DNA from: an uncultured Oscillospiraceae bacterium
GTDB lineage: Bacteria; Bacillota; Clostridia; Oscillospirales; Ruminococcaceae
Direction: 5' to 3'
Assembly: GCA_947522735.1 (NCBI GenBank)
Contig: CANNTZ010000003.1
Coordinates: 1-64,000, forward strand
Length of the DNA: 64,000 nt
In this document: piece by piece, positions 8,997 through 18,739 of the stretch
Layout: every line of letters begins with the position of its first letter
Numbering within the stretch: the first letter of the stretch is position 1
The notes under the pieces: model-generated
Told to the model about the DNA's origin: nothing
The model's database searches: none
What the model saw: only the letters and a program-made list of their open reading frames with translations
Program-made: the position numbers and the translations under genes

Positions 8997-9746
8997 ATGT
9001 CTGTTGTATTTGAAAGACCTCACGCACTGCTTGACGTGACCACCAACTACTGCCCCGGATGCACCCACGGCATCATACACAAGCTTGTCGCGCAGGTCAT
9101 CGACGAGCTTGGCTGCGAGGGCGATACCGTCGGCGTCGCGCCGGTCGGGTGCTCCGTTATGGCCTATAACTTCTTCGGCTGCGACATGGTCGAGGCTCCC
9201 CACGGACGCGCTCCCGCCGTCGCCACCGGACTCAAGCGCGCGCTGCCGGATAACGTCATCTTCACCTATCAGGGCGACGGCGACCTTGCCGCCATCGGCA
9301 CCGCCGAGACCGTCCACGCCGCCACACGCGGCGAGAACATCACCGTGATCTTTGTCAACAATGCGATATACGGCATGACCGGCGGCCAGATGGCTCCGAC
9401 CTCCCTGCCCGGACAGGTCACCCAGACCACCCCCTATGGCCGCGACCCGAAGCTGGCCGGCTATCCTGTGCGCGTCTGCGAGATGCTCTCCACTCTGGCC
9501 GGCACCGCCTACGCCGAGCGCGTATCGGTCGATTCCGTGCCGAACATCCGCAAAGCGAAGGCCGCCATTCGCAAGGCGTTCGACATGCAGCTCGCGAAGA
9601 AGGGCTTCTCCATCGTCGAGGTGCTCTCTTCCTGCCCGACCAACTGGGGGCTTGCCCCCGCCGACGCGCTCCAGTGGCTGCGCGACAACATGATCCCTTA
9701 CTACCCGCTCGGCGTTTACAAGGACATCACTAAGGAGGAGAAATGA
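8997..9746 (+). CDS. 2-oxoacid:ferredoxin oxidoreductase beta subunit (TPP-binding)
   Basis: This 249-residue subunit binds thiamine pyrophosphate through the GDGD...N motif (YQGDGDLAAIG near residue 97, with NNAIYGMTGGQ near 121). CPGCTHG near residue 18 is typical of the subunit. The ATG follows the alpha stop codon with no gap and uses GGAAGGAG inside the alpha gene, so the two are translationally coupled. It forms the catalytic core with alpha and gamma. Confidence 0.93.
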   Translation: MSVVFERPHALLDVTTNYCPGCTHGIIHKLVAQVIDELGCEGDTVGVAPVGCSVMAYNFFGCDMVEAPHGRAPAVATGLKRALPDNVIFTYQGDGDLAAIGTAETVHAATRGENITVIFVNNAIYGMTGGQMAPTSLPGQVTQTTPYGRDPKLAGYPVRVCEMLSTLAGTAYAERVSVDSVPNIRKAKAAIRKAFDMQLAKKGFSIVEVLSSCPTNWGLAPADALQWLRDNMIPYYPLGVYKDITKEEK

Positions 9747-9747
9747 C

Positions 9748-10278
9748 ATGACCAGAAACATCCTTCTTGCCGGCTTCGGCGGACAGGGTATCCTCTTTGC
9801 CGGAAAGGTCATGGCCTATGCCGGACTTATCGAGAACAAGGAGATCTCGTGGCTGCCCTCCTACGGACCCGAGATGCGCGGCGGCACCGCCAATTGCAGC
9901 GTTTGCATCTCCGACGACCCCATCGGCTCGCCGCTGGTTCTAACCCCTGACATCCTCGTCGCGATGAATCTGCCGTCCTACGACAAATTCATCGATGCGG
10001 CGGCTCCCGGCGCAACCGTCGTTGTGGACAGCACCCTTGTCGGCAAGGTGAGCGAGCGCACCGACATCAACGCGTTCTACATCCCCGCAACCAAGCTTGC
10101 CGGAGACAACGGCCTCAAGGGCCTCGCCAACATCATCATCATCGGCAAGCTGCTCAAGGAGACCTCCTTTGCCTCTCCGGAATCCGTTGAAGCCGCTATC
10201 CGCAAGTGCGTTCCCGCGAAAAAGGCGGCGATGGTGGATTTCAACCTCAAGGCGCTCAAGCTCGGCATGGATTGCTGA
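9748..10278 (+). CDS. 2-oxoacid:ferredoxin oxidoreductase gamma subunit
   Basis: This 176-residue protein has the gamma-subunit hallmarks GFGGQGILFAGK near the N-terminus and PEMRGGTANCSV near residue 42. The gamma domain contacts CoA and the TPP site in the family. AAGGAGGAG at the end of the beta gene is its ribosome-binding site. It ends the operon and is followed by a strong terminator. Confidence 0.93.
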   Translation: MTRNILLAGFGGQGILFAGKVMAYAGLIENKEISWLPSYGPEMRGGTANCSVCISDDPIGSPLVLTPDILVAMNLPSYDKFIDAAAPGATVVVDSTLVGKVSERTDINAFYIPATKLAGDNGLKGLANIIIIGKLLKETSFASPESVEAAIRKCVPAKKAAMVDFNLKALKLGMDC

Positions 10279-10317
10279 GAGACTGCGCGCAGACCGGTCG
10301 CTCCCAATACGAAACAA

Positions 10318-10360
10318 AGCTGCCGGCGGAAAGGCAATATCCTTCCGCCGACAGCTTTTT
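10318..10360 (+). terminator. Rho-independent terminator of the VOR operon
   Basis: A long stem pairs AGCTG-CGGCGGAA-GG with CC-TTCCGCCG-CAGCT around a CAATAT loop and is followed by TTTTT. Confidence 0.9.
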
Positions 10361-10398
10361 GTGTTAAAAACGCCTTCGGTACGGTTTTCCCATCAGCC

Positions 10399-12267
10399 TC
10401 AAGCCCTGAACAGCTCGATCATGCGGCAGTCGTTGTCGCGCAGCGGCTCGACGGAAAGCCCTTCCGCGGCGCTCCTGCCGTCCGCAGTGTGCCAGCCGTC
10501 CTCAAGGCGGGGATAGACGGTGCAGCAGGACTGCCTGACAAAGCCGGTGAATACGAGCAGCATCGCGCGTCCCGCCTCCTCGTTGTCATATTGTAGTGCG
10601 GTCACGTTGCCGTCGTCGGCGACAAGGCGGCAGACGGCGTTTTGCCAGATGTGACGCTCCGCCTTGAAGCGCGCGATGAATTTCGCCGCCTTTTCGCGAT
10701 AATCCGCCGGGAAAGACGCGATATCGCAGGAATATCCGAACACGCCGCCGAAGAAAAGCCCGAACCAGAACTCGTCGCTGACGGTGGTCAACATATCCCA
10801 CGTGGCGTTGTTGCAGACAACTGCGCGCGTGACGCCCTCGCGGCTGCCGTACTGCGGGAAGCCCCCCACAAAGCGCTGCACGTTCCACCGCTCGACTACC
10901 TGAGGCGGCAGGCGCAGCATCGACTCCTTGAGGATTCGCAGCCCGTCGAACGGGCCCTGATTATCGCTGAGCCAGCTTGAATCAAAGAGGATGTTATTCT
11001 CAATGTCCATCCTCATGCCGCCGGACGCGCAGTTGGTGATATAGACATCGGGATAGCGCTCCCGGATGGCGGAAACGAAGCGCCTGTGCGCGGCATGATA
11101 GCGATAAAAGCCGCTGCCGTGCGGATCATAGGAGATATTGGCGTTAAAATCGAACTTGATATAGTCGATGTGGAAGCGCTCGATCAGCCCGAGGGCGGTG
11201 GAGAGGATGTAGCTGAAGGCGTCCTCGTTTGCAAAGTCGAGAAACACGTTGTCGCCACCGCAGCCAAAGAAATATTCCGGGTGCTCGCGGTAAATCTTCG
11301 TTGATACGTGGGCGCGCTCCGGCTCCATCCACAGCCCGAACCTCATGCCGTGTGCGCGCACAAAATCGGACAGCTCGCCAAGACGTCCGCAGTAGCCGCC
11401 GGTCAGGTTCTCGCTCCAGTCGCCGGTCGAGCTCCCCCAGTCGTCGCCCTCGCCGAACCAGCCCGCGTCAACGACGAAATATTCGATCCCCATTTCCGCC
11501 GCGACCTTAGCCTGCTCAAGAATGTTGTCAACGTCGATGCGGTCAAAATTGAGCAGCCATGTGTTATAGAGCACCGGCATGCTTTTGCGCGGCCAGAGCT
11601 TTGCAAACAGCTTGTGCAGCTTCCATGCGTCGAGGTCGGACTCGTTTGCAAATTCGTAAGCGATTACAGCCGGCATATCGATGGTCTCTCCCGGTGCGAC
11701 GGACATTTTCAGCCCGCGCTCGTTTATGCCCAGCTCCACGGTGACGAGCTCGTTTTTGCCTCCGCTGGGGCGGCGCTTGACCGATATTTTCCACTTTGCA
11801 TTGGGGATAAGCTGAAAAACGCAGCCGTGGCCGTTCTGTTCATTCTTTATCGCAACCACAGGCGCGGCGCCCTCGCTTGTGCGGATGCCGAGATTCTCTG
11901 CGCCGACCTCGGTGTGCAGCGGCTGCCAGCCGCCCATGCTCTCCAGCTCCCAGTTGTTGTACTGGGTATAGACGCGGTACGGTGCGCCCTCAAAGCAGAA
12001 GCGGCTCATATAGCAGTTGAGCTCCAACGGCTCGGTGCCGGTATTTTTGAAGGTGTCGCGTCGCAGGCAGACGCCGTTTTCGTGCCGCTCGAAGCGGCAG
12101 ACAATCTCCACGCCGCCGCCGGAATAGCGATAGCCGTCCTGCGTCCGGACGGTGCGGCCGTTGTCCGGCCTCGCGCCGTCGATGACCCCAAAGCTGCCGT
12201 AGGCGCAGAAGGGACCGGATATTCCGGTCAATGCGTCTTTCATATTGACCATCTCGATGAAATCCAT
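10399..12267 (-). CDS. Alpha-galactosidase-like glycoside hydrolase, family GH36
   Basis: This 622-residue protein lacks a signal peptide, so it is cytoplasmic. It has an N-terminal beta-sandwich and a central TIM barrel. GH36 landmarks are VVDAGWFGEGDDW (about 265-277), GLWMEPE (311-317), KFDFN with the predicted nucleophile Asp373, CASGG (413-417) and SDNQGPFD with the predicted acid/base Asp435. Classic members read KWDMN and SDNTDA, so it is a divergent subgroup and galactoside specificity is uncertain. The start at 12267 is chosen because GGAGGT lies six bases before it; an upstream in-frame ATG lacks a site. Neighbours handle L-rhamnose. Confidence 0.8.
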   Translation of the reverse strand: MDFIEMVNMKDALTGISGPFCAYGSFGVIDGARPDNGRTVRTQDGYRYSGGGVEIVCRFERHENGVCLRRDTFKNTGTEPLELNCYMSRFCFEGAPYRVYTQYNNWELESMGGWQPLHTEVGAENLGIRTSEGAAPVVAIKNEQNGHGCVFQLIPNAKWKISVKRRPSGGKNELVTVELGINERGLKMSVAPGETIDMPAVIAYEFANESDLDAWKLHKLFAKLWPRKSMPVLYNTWLLNFDRIDVDNILEQAKVAAEMGIEYFVVDAGWFGEGDDWGSSTGDWSENLTGGYCGRLGELSDFVRAHGMRFGLWMEPERAHVSTKIYREHPEYFFGCGGDNVFLDFANEDAFSYILSTALGLIERFHIDYIKFDFNANISYDPHGSGFYRYHAAHRRFVSAIRERYPDVYITNCASGGMRMDIENNILFDSSWLSDNQGPFDGLRILKESMLRLPPQVVERWNVQRFVGGFPQYGSREGVTRAVVCNNATWDMLTTVSDEFWFGLFFGGVFGYSCDIASFPADYREKAAKFIARFKAERHIWQNAVCRLVADDGNVTALQYDNEEAGRAMLLVFTGFVRQSCCTVYPRLEDGWHTADGRSAAEGLSVEPLRDNDCRMIELFRA

Positions 12268-12444
12268 CTCATTACCTCCGATAATAATTTTGGCGGTTTC
12301 GCGACCACACGAATCGAACACAATGAAATTATATCACGGCGCAGGACTTAGCCGCAATATGCTTTTTTCGCGGGCGTATTGTTTTTTGGGCACGGCCCGC
12401 CTTTTTGCACAACAAGAGCCGCGTCACGAAGGGCATGATTCAAT

Positions 12445-12491
12445 AAAAGCAAAAGCTCCCGCCGGAGAGATAAAGCCTCTCCGGCGGGAGC
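12445..12491 (-). terminator. Terminator downstream of rhaA
   Basis: A perfect 15-bp stem (12455-12469 with 12477-12491) has a 7-nt loop. Read on the minus strand it is followed by TTTTGCTTTTATTG. It ends the rhamnose isomerase transcript. The remaining bases of the gene-free stretch 12268-12630 show nothing recognisable. Confidence 0.8.
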
Positions 12492-12630
12492 GCATCAGCG
12501 TCCAAGCAAGACGATTTTGCTTGCAGCAAGGCATTTTAAGCACGGCCGAGGGCAAAATCATCCCGCTTCCGTCTTTGTCCATTGCCGGGTGACGCCTGAC
12601 GGATACGAGCCCCTTTTAGCCGCATTTGCG

Positions 12631-13881
12631 TTATACTCTCTTGCTGAGAATCTCGTCCTCGTACCTGACGACCTCCTCGAACCAGCTCTCATCGCCGGCA
12701 ACGCCGCACTGCTCGCAGTATTCACGCCAGACATCTCCGAAGGGCATTGTCTTCAGCTCCTCCTGCACGACCATCAGCCTGGTGAAGTTGCCGCTGTCCT
12801 GAAGCTCCCTGAGCGCCGCGTGCGGCGTGCAGAGCGCGGAAAGCATGGCCTTCTGCCAGCTTCTGACACCTACGGTCCACGCGGAAATGCGGTTGATGCT
12901 CGCGTCAAAGAAATCGAGCCCCATATAGACGCGGTCGATGGCGTCGCAGCGGACGATCTCCTTTGCCATCTCGCGGGTCTCGTCGTCGAACAGCAGGACG
13001 TGGTCGGAGTCCCAGCGCACCGGACGGGTGATGTGCAGCGCGATCTCCGGGAAGTAGCAGAGCAGCGCCGGGATCTTGTCGGAGACGACCTCGGTCGGGT
13101 GATAGTGACCGTTGTCCATCAGCGGCAGACAGCCCTCGTGGGTGGCGGCATAGATGAGAGTGAACTCGGAGGAGCCGCTGGTGTAGGACTCGACGCCTAT
13201 ACCGAACACCTTGGATTCGACGCAGGGCTTGACGAGCTTGCGGTCATACGGCTCGGAGAGTATCTCCTCGAGCGACTGCTTATATCTCATTCTTGGCCCG
13301 AGGCGGTCGGCCGGGATATCCTTGAAGCCGTCGCCAATCCATATATTCATGACGCAGGGGAAGCCGGTCTCGCGTGCAAAATATTCGGATATCCGCACGC
13401 ACGCCTTGCCGTGCTCGACCCAGAAACGGCGGACGTTCTCGTCCGGGCTGCAAAGTGTCAGGCCGTCCTTGATGTTGGGATGGGAGAAGAAGGTCGGGTT
13501 GAAATCGATGCCGATGTGCCGGGCTTTTGCAAACTCCACCCATTTTTTAAAGTGCTTCGGCTCGAGCTTGTCGCGATCGACAAACTCGCCCGGCTCAAAA
13601 ATGGCATAGCTGGCGTGAAGATTGAGCTTTTTCGCTCCGGGGCACAGCGAGATAGCCTTGTCGAAGTCGGCCATCAGCTCCTCCGGGGTTCTCGCCTTGC
13701 CGGGATAGTTGCCGGTGGCCTGTATGCCGCCGGTGAGCGGTCCGTCGTGGTCAAAGCCGGTGACGTCGTCGCCCTGCCAGCAGTGGACGGAGAGAGGGAC
13801 CTTCTTGAGCCGCTGAATAGCTGCGTCGGTATCTACGCCGAGGGAGGCATAGAGAGCCTTCGCGGATTCGTATCTGTTCAT
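12631..13881 (-). CDS. rhaA: L-rhamnose isomerase
   Basis: This 416-residue protein matches RhaA in length and in the N-terminal signature ALYASLGVDTDAAI...VHCWQGDDV. Acidic and histidine metal-site motifs such as NLHASYAI (residues near 100), DFNPTFFSHP and MDNGHYHPTE follow. It converts L-rhamnose to L-rhamnulose in the cytoplasm. AAAGGAG eight bases upstream sets the start at 13881; an earlier in-frame ATG has no site. No rhaB or rhaD is nearby, so later steps are encoded elsewhere. An AraC regulator gene lies directly upstream on the same strand. Confidence 0.93.
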   Translation of the reverse strand: MNRYESAKALYASLGVDTDAAIQRLKKVPLSVHCWQGDDVTGFDHDGPLTGGIQATGNYPGKARTPEELMADFDKAISLCPGAKKLNLHASYAIFEPGEFVDRDKLEPKHFKKWVEFAKARHIGIDFNPTFFSHPNIKDGLTLCSPDENVRRFWVEHGKACVRISEYFARETGFPCVMNIWIGDGFKDIPADRLGPRMRYKQSLEEILSEPYDRKLVKPCVESKVFGIGVESYTSGSSEFTLIYAATHEGCLPLMDNGHYHPTEVVSDKIPALLCYFPEIALHITRPVRWDSDHVLLFDDETREMAKEIVRCDAIDRVYMGLDFFDASINRISAWTVGVRSWQKAMLSALCTPHAALRELQDSGNFTRLMVVQEELKTMPFGDVWREYCEQCGVAGDESWFEEVVRYEDEILSKRV

Positions 13882-13996
13882 CGTGAAATCTCCTTTCAAA
13901 ATTTGGCGCGGCAATGCCCGCGCACACCCTTACATATACCATTTTAAAGCATTTGCGTCGCCGGTAAAAGCGGCTGTCTTGACTGAAAAAGCGTCC

Positions 13997-14956
13997 TTAT
14001 TTGCACCTGCGGTAGCGATGGGGCGAGACGCCGTAGCGCTCGCGAAACAGCCGGTGAAAGTAGCTGAGGTTCTCATATCCGACGCTCTCGCTGATCTCCG
14101 AAACCTTCATATTCGTCGTTTTCAGCAGAAACGCCGCCTGATTCAGCCGCTTATCCTGCACGAGCGCCGTGAAGTTTTTGCCGGAGCGCCGTTTTATCTC
14201 GCGGCTCAGCCAGCACTGGTCGTAGTGCAGCTCGGCGGCGATATCCTGCAATTTTCCGTCGCGATAGCGCTCCTCCACAAAGCGCAGCACCTGGAGCATA
14301 AGCTGCTGGCTTGCAAAGCTCGGCTCGACGTGCAGCGTTTCGGTGTGGTTGACAAGCTGCAAAAACAGCAGCCCCATGGTGAGCTGGTTGATGCTGCGCT
14401 TGTTCGGCTGGCGGTTGACGAGCGTCCAGACAAGGTTTTCCAGCAAATTCTGTATCGGCAGCACCCCGGCCACCTCGAAATGCAGATAGCTCATGCCGCC
14501 GCGCCCGTCCCTCAGGCAGCCGACCAAAAAATCGCGGATGGGATTGTCCTCCTCGCCGAGCATGTGGAGCGCCGTATCGAAAAACTGCGGCCAGATTATG
14601 AAGTTGACGGCAATGTCCTCCTCGCCCGCCGGAAATATCTCCTGCGCCGCGTGCTGGTTCAGTATCAGCAGCTCGCCCGCGCGCAGCACCACCTCGTTGC
14701 CGTCGATAAGGTGGTGCGTCTGCCCCTGACACATGTACACCATCTCGACATAGTTGTGGGTGTGCAGCGGAAAATGCACAAACCGCGTGTGCGGACGCAG
14801 TGAGATGAGCTTGCCCTTCTCCAGCAGCAGCTCGCGGTCGATCTCCGCCGATGCGCCGTGCATATATATGCTGCGGTCGATGCCCGCGCGCCCGGAGAGC
14901 AGCTCCCGCTCCTCCGGGGTTATCGGCTTGAGTTTTTCTATCAGCTCGGCGTTCAA
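13997..14956 (-). CDS. AraC-family transcriptional regulator (cupin sensor)
   Basis: This 319-residue regulator has an N-terminal cupin-like sensor (HTRFVHFPLHTHNYVEMVYM, about 57-76) and a C-terminal double helix-turn-helix with the AraC signature (ISESVGYENLSYFHRLFRER, about 289-308). The start is TTG at 14956, backed by GGGGGTG five bases upstream; no better ATG fits. Its place just upstream of rhaA suggests it senses rhamnose or a rhamnoside, but no operator was identified. Confidence 0.85.
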   Translation of the reverse strand: MNAELIEKLKPITPEERELLSGRAGIDRSIYMHGASAEIDRELLLEKGKLISLRPHTRFVHFPLHTHNYVEMVYMCQGQTHHLIDGNEVVLRAGELLILNQHAAQEIFPAGEEDIAVNFIIWPQFFDTALHMLGEEDNPIRDFLVGCLRDGRGGMSYLHFEVAGVLPIQNLLENLVWTLVNRQPNKRSINQLTMGLLFLQLVNHTETLHVEPSFASQQLMLQVLRFVEERYRDGKLQDIAAELHYDQCWLSREIKRRSGKNFTALVQDKRLNQAAFLLKTTNMKVSEISESVGYENLSYFHRLFRERYGVSPHRYRRCK

Positions 14957-15008
14957 AATTTCACCCCCGCTATTTTTACGTCACGTTGCTCCCCCGCGGG
15001 CCTCCTGT

Positions 15009-16775
15009 TCACGGCTCCTGTCCAGACGCCCTGGAAAGCTCGTAATACGCACCCTTTTTGGCTATGAGCGCCGCGTGGCTGCCACGCTCGACAATCTCTC
15101 CGTCACGAAGAACCAGTATCTCGTCGGCGGAGCGTATCGTCGAGAGACGGTGCGCAATAATAATACTGGTGCGCCCCTCCATCGCCTTTTCGATGCCGCG
15201 CTGGATGAGCATCTCGGTACGGGTATCGATGGAGCTGGTTGCCTCGTCAAGAATCAGCGCAGAGGGATTGGCAAGCAACATACGCGCGATGCAAAGCAGT
15301 TGCCTCTGACCTGCGGAGAGGCTGTCGTCGCCGGAAATAACGGTGTCATAGCCCTTTGACAGCCGGCGGATAAAGCTGTCGGCATAAGCGGCCTTTGCGG
15401 CGGCCTTTATCTCGGCGTCGGTCGCGCCGGGCCGCCCGAACGCGATATTCTCACGTATCGTGCCCTCGAACAGCCAGCTTTCCTGAAGCACCATGCCGAT
15501 CCCGGCGCGCAGCTCGTCACGCGGGATATCGCGGATATCGACGCCGTCGAGCCGTATCGCGCCACCGTCCGGGTCGTAGAAGCGCATCAGCAGGTTGATG
15601 AGCGTCGTCTTGCCGCAGCCGGTGTGGCCGACGAGCGCTATGCGATAGCCTGACGGCGCGGTGAAGCTGACGTCCCTGATGACGCGTCTGCCGGGCAGAT
15701 AGCCGAAAGAGACGTGATCGAACTCTATGGAGCGCGACCTGTCGGTCTCCGGGAGCACTGCGGCGCTTTTCTCTACAAGCTCCGGCTCGTCGAGCAGCTC
15801 AAACACCCTTGCCGCACATGCAAGCGCCGCCTGAAGCTCCGCCACAATGCCGGATATCTCGTTGAAGGGCTTGGTATACTGATTTGCATAGCTCAAAAAC
15901 GCCGATAGGCGTCCGACAGAAAAGCCTCCGCCGATGACGGCGAGCGCGCCGAACACTCCGACCGCCGAATACACCAGCCCGTTGACGAAGCGGGTGCTCG
16001 GATTGGTGGAGGCGGAGATGAGCTGCGCCTTGAAGCCGCAGCGGTTGAGCTCGGCGTTGGTCTCGGCGTAGCCGTTCTCGATATCCTCCTCAATTCCGAA
16101 CGCCTTGACGACGTTGTGCGCCGAAACCGCCTCCTCGGCAAAGCCCGTCAGGTCGCCGGAAACATAAGACTGGGTGCGAAACAACGTGAAGCTCTTTTTG
16201 GCGATGAACGCCGCGACAAACAGCGAGAGCGGCGTGACGAGGATGACAATCAGCGTTATTGCGGGGCTGACCCACAGCATCAGCGCAAGGGTGCCGAGGA
16301 TGGTGACGACGCCGGAGAAGAAGCTCGCAAAGCCCTGTATGAGCGCGTCGGATATCTTCTCAACATCGGCTGTGATGCGGCTGAGGATATCGCCGCGCGG
16401 ATGGGAATCGATAAAGGAAACCGGCACGCGCAGCAGCTTTCCAAACAGCGCGCGACGGATATCGCGGACGGCGCCCTGCGCGGTACGATTGGCGCAGAGA
16501 TTCATCAGCCAGCCGCAGACGGCGGAAGCTGCGGTGGCGATGGAAATGCGGATAAGCAACGGAAGTATCCCGGCAAAATCGACCATGCCTGCGCCAAGCG
16601 CCATATCGACAGCGTCACCGATGATTATCGGGATATACAGCGCCAGCCCTGCCTGACCCAACGCGAACAGCATCATCCCGGCGATAAACCAGCCATAGGG
16701 GCGAATGAACCCGATCAGGCGGCGGAAAACGCCGCGGCTCTCGACCCTGCTAAGCTTTTTTGTCCTTGCTGTCAT
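15009..16775 (-). CDS. ABC exporter, fused membrane and ATPase domains (second subunit)
   Basis: This 588-residue half-transporter has six membrane segments (residues about 20-310) and a C-terminal ATPase with Walker A GHTGCGKTT, signature LSAGQRQLL and Walker B ALILDEATSSID, so its catalytic Glu is intact. Its start overlaps the partner's stop by 4 bp (ATGA) and has a strong AGGAGGTGAG site. Pairs of this type form heterodimeric multidrug or peptide exporters (LmrCD/BmrCD-like). The substrate is unknown. Confidence 0.9.
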   Translation of the reverse strand: MTARTKKLSRVESRGVFRRLIGFIRPYGWFIAGMMLFALGQAGLALYIPIIIGDAVDMALGAGMVDFAGILPLLIRISIATAASAVCGWLMNLCANRTAQGAVRDIRRALFGKLLRVPVSFIDSHPRGDILSRITADVEKISDALIQGFASFFSGVVTILGTLALMLWVSPAITLIVILVTPLSLFVAAFIAKKSFTLFRTQSYVSGDLTGFAEEAVSAHNVVKAFGIEEDIENGYAETNAELNRCGFKAQLISASTNPSTRFVNGLVYSAVGVFGALAVIGGGFSVGRLSAFLSYANQYTKPFNEISGIVAELQAALACAARVFELLDEPELVEKSAAVLPETDRSRSIEFDHVSFGYLPGRRVIRDVSFTAPSGYRIALVGHTGCGKTTLINLLMRFYDPDGGAIRLDGVDIRDIPRDELRAGIGMVLQESWLFEGTIRENIAFGRPGATDAEIKAAAKAAYADSFIRRLSKGYDTVISGDDSLSAGQRQLLCIARMLLANPSALILDEATSSIDTRTEMLIQRGIEKAMEGRTSIIIAHRLSTIRSADEILVLRDGEIVERGSHAALIAKKGAYYELSRASGQEP

Positions 16776-18502
16776 GCGGTCTCACCTCCTGCGCCGAGCT
16801 GGGAATCGTAAATTTCGCGGTATATCGGGCAGTCCCGCAGCAGCGTCTCATGGCAGCCAAGCCAGCAGCGCCCGTCGTCGAGAACAAGTATCTCGTCGCA
16901 GCACATCACCGACGCAACGCGCTGAGATATGGTCACGACGGCGCTTTCGGGCAGCCTTGCAAACAATCTCTCGCGAAGCTCGCGCTCGGTCAGATAGTCA
17001 AGCGCGCTCGCGCTGTCGTCAAGGATTAGTATCTCCGGGCGGCGCAGCACAGCGCGCGCCACCGTCAGCCTCTGTCGCTGGCCACCGGACAGGTTTCCGC
17101 CGCCGCGCGTCAGCTTGAAGTCGAGCCCGCCGTCAAGCCTGGAGACAAACTCGGAGGCACGCGCCGTCTCCAGCGCCTCCCACATCTGCTCATCCGTTGC
17201 GTCCTCCTTGGAATAGAGCAGGTTTTGACGTATCGTGCCCTCGAACAGCAGCGCCTTTTGCGGCGCGTAGCCGATTCTCCGGCGCAACGCGCGCGGGTCG
17301 TATTCCCGCACGTCAAGCCCGTCCACGAGCACCTCTCCGGCAGTCGCGTCGATAAGGCGCGGTATCAGCGCGGCTACGGTGGACTTTCCGGCCCCGGTGC
17401 CGCCGATTATTCCAAGCCTTTCGCCGCTTCTCAGCGTAAAGCTCAGCCCGTCAAAGATTGTGCTGTCAGCTCCGGGATACGCAAAGGCCACGTCCTTGAA
17501 CTCTATCCTCGGTGCGCCCGTATCCGGCTCTGGCAGCCTCGGCACGGCTGGAGCTGCGACGTCCTCCGGCGCGTCGAGTATCTCGCAGACGCGTTGCGCG
17601 GACGCGGCGGCCTTGGTGAAGATGACGACGAGATTGGAGACGACCACGAGCGCCGTGAGTATCTGCGTCATATAGTTTATCAGCGCGACAAGCTCGCCCT
17701 GCGTGAGCGCGCCGGAATCGATGCGCGCGCCGCCGAACCAGAGTATCGCGACTATCGCGAGGTTCGCTATGACATAGGTCATGGGGCCTGCAAGGGTGGA
17801 GATGCGCCCGACGCGTATTGCCGCGGTCTCAAGCTCCGTGGTGGCCGTGTCAAAGCGCCGCAGCTCGCTTTCCTGACGGGAAAAGGCGCGTATGACTCGC
17901 GTTCCGGCAAGATTTTCGCGGCTCAGGCGGAAGATGCCGTCGGCGCGCTGCTGGATCCCCTTATAATACGGCACCGAAAGGCTCATCACCATATATAGAG
18001 CCAACGCGATGAGCGGTATCGCGAGCCAGAAGATCACGGCTGTCCTTGCGTCAACGAGCGTGGCCATTATGGCGCCGCCCAAGACGAGGAACGGCGCGCG
18101 CACCACCAGCCGTATCAGCATCGCAACGGCGAGCTGGAGCTGGTTCACGTCCACCGAAAGGCGGTTCAAAAGCGACGACTGTCCGCCCAGCGCAGACAGA
18201 CGCGAAAACGCAAAGAATTTTTTGAACACGGCGTTCCTGAGCAGCGTGCCGAAGCCCTGCGACGCCTTCGACGCCATATACTGGCAGATAAAGGTGCTGC
18301 AAAGCCCGACCACGCCGAGCAGCAGCAGTATACCGCCGCTGCGCAGCACGTATGCCCGGTCGCGATTCGCGACGCCGATATCGATCATGTTCGCCATGAC
18401 CAGCGGCACAATCAGCTCGAACACCGCCTCGATGAGCTTGAACGCGGGGCCGAGCAGCGTTTCCTTCGTATATTTACGCAGAAACGGCAATAGCTTTTTC
18501 AT
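16772..18502 (-). CDS. ABC exporter, fused membrane and ATPase domains (first subunit)
   Basis: This 576-residue half-transporter has six membrane segments and an ATPase with Walker A GGTGAGKST, signature LSGGQRQRL and Walker B ILILDDSASALD. Asp replaces the catalytic Glu after Walker B. That is the usual sign of the degenerate ATP site in heterodimeric exporters, and it fits pairing with the intact neighbour. The ATG at 18502 is chosen as the start of homology (KKLLPFLRKY); the stretch upstream does not look coding. An AAAGGT site lies 14 bases away, which is long. Confidence 0.88.
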   Translation of the reverse strand: MKKLLPFLRKYTKETLLGPAFKLIEAVFELIVPLVMANMIDIGVANRDRAYVLRSGGILLLLGVVGLCSTFICQYMASKASQGFGTLLRNAVFKKFFAFSRLSALGGQSSLLNRLSVDVNQLQLAVAMLIRLVVRAPFLVLGGAIMATLVDARTAVIFWLAIPLIALALYMVMSLSVPYYKGIQQRADGIFRLSRENLAGTRVIRAFSRQESELRRFDTATTELETAAIRVGRISTLAGPMTYVIANLAIVAILWFGGARIDSGALTQGELVALINYMTQILTALVVVSNLVVIFTKAAASAQRVCEILDAPEDVAAPAVPRLPEPDTGAPRIEFKDVAFAYPGADSTIFDGLSFTLRSGERLGIIGGTGAGKSTVAALIPRLIDATAGEVLVDGLDVREYDPRALRRRIGYAPQKALLFEGTIRQNLLYSKEDATDEQMWEALETARASEFVSRLDGGLDFKLTRGGGNLSGGQRQRLTVARAVLRRPEILILDDSASALDYLTERELRERLFARLPESAVVTISQRVASVMCCDEILVLDDGRCWLGCHETLLRDCPIYREIYDSQLGAGGETA

Positions 18503-18596
18503 GTGTGCATTATCATACCTTTCGGATGGAATGTGGAAAAAAATGAGTTTAAAACAGAGAATCCCTCGCAAACCCGCTACCAGCCACGGCTGACTG

Positions 18597-18625
18597 TTGA
18601 CACGGCGCGTGGGAAGCGCTATAAT
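18597..18625 (+). promoter_or_regulatory. Sigma-A promoter of the pit operon
   Basis: TTGACA (18597-18602) and TATAAT (18620-18625) have a 17-bp spacer. They are followed by an AT-rich leader of about 110 bases and an AAAAAGGAG site at 18721-18729. Confidence 0.85.
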
Positions 18626-18739
18626 ATGAAACATAAAAATAATTTATCTGTTATAAAAATAATTTATAATAGCTCTTCCGGAAAATCTCTCTTTCCCCAA
18701 TATCCGGACCGGCTATCGGCAAAAAGGAGCGTTCACAGG

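Noticed and set aside
18499..18516. Five-codon mini frame overlapping the ABC exporter start, possible leader peptide
   Set aside because: Its first ATG sits directly on the AAAGGT site, and so short a frame can arise by chance; no attenuator is visible.
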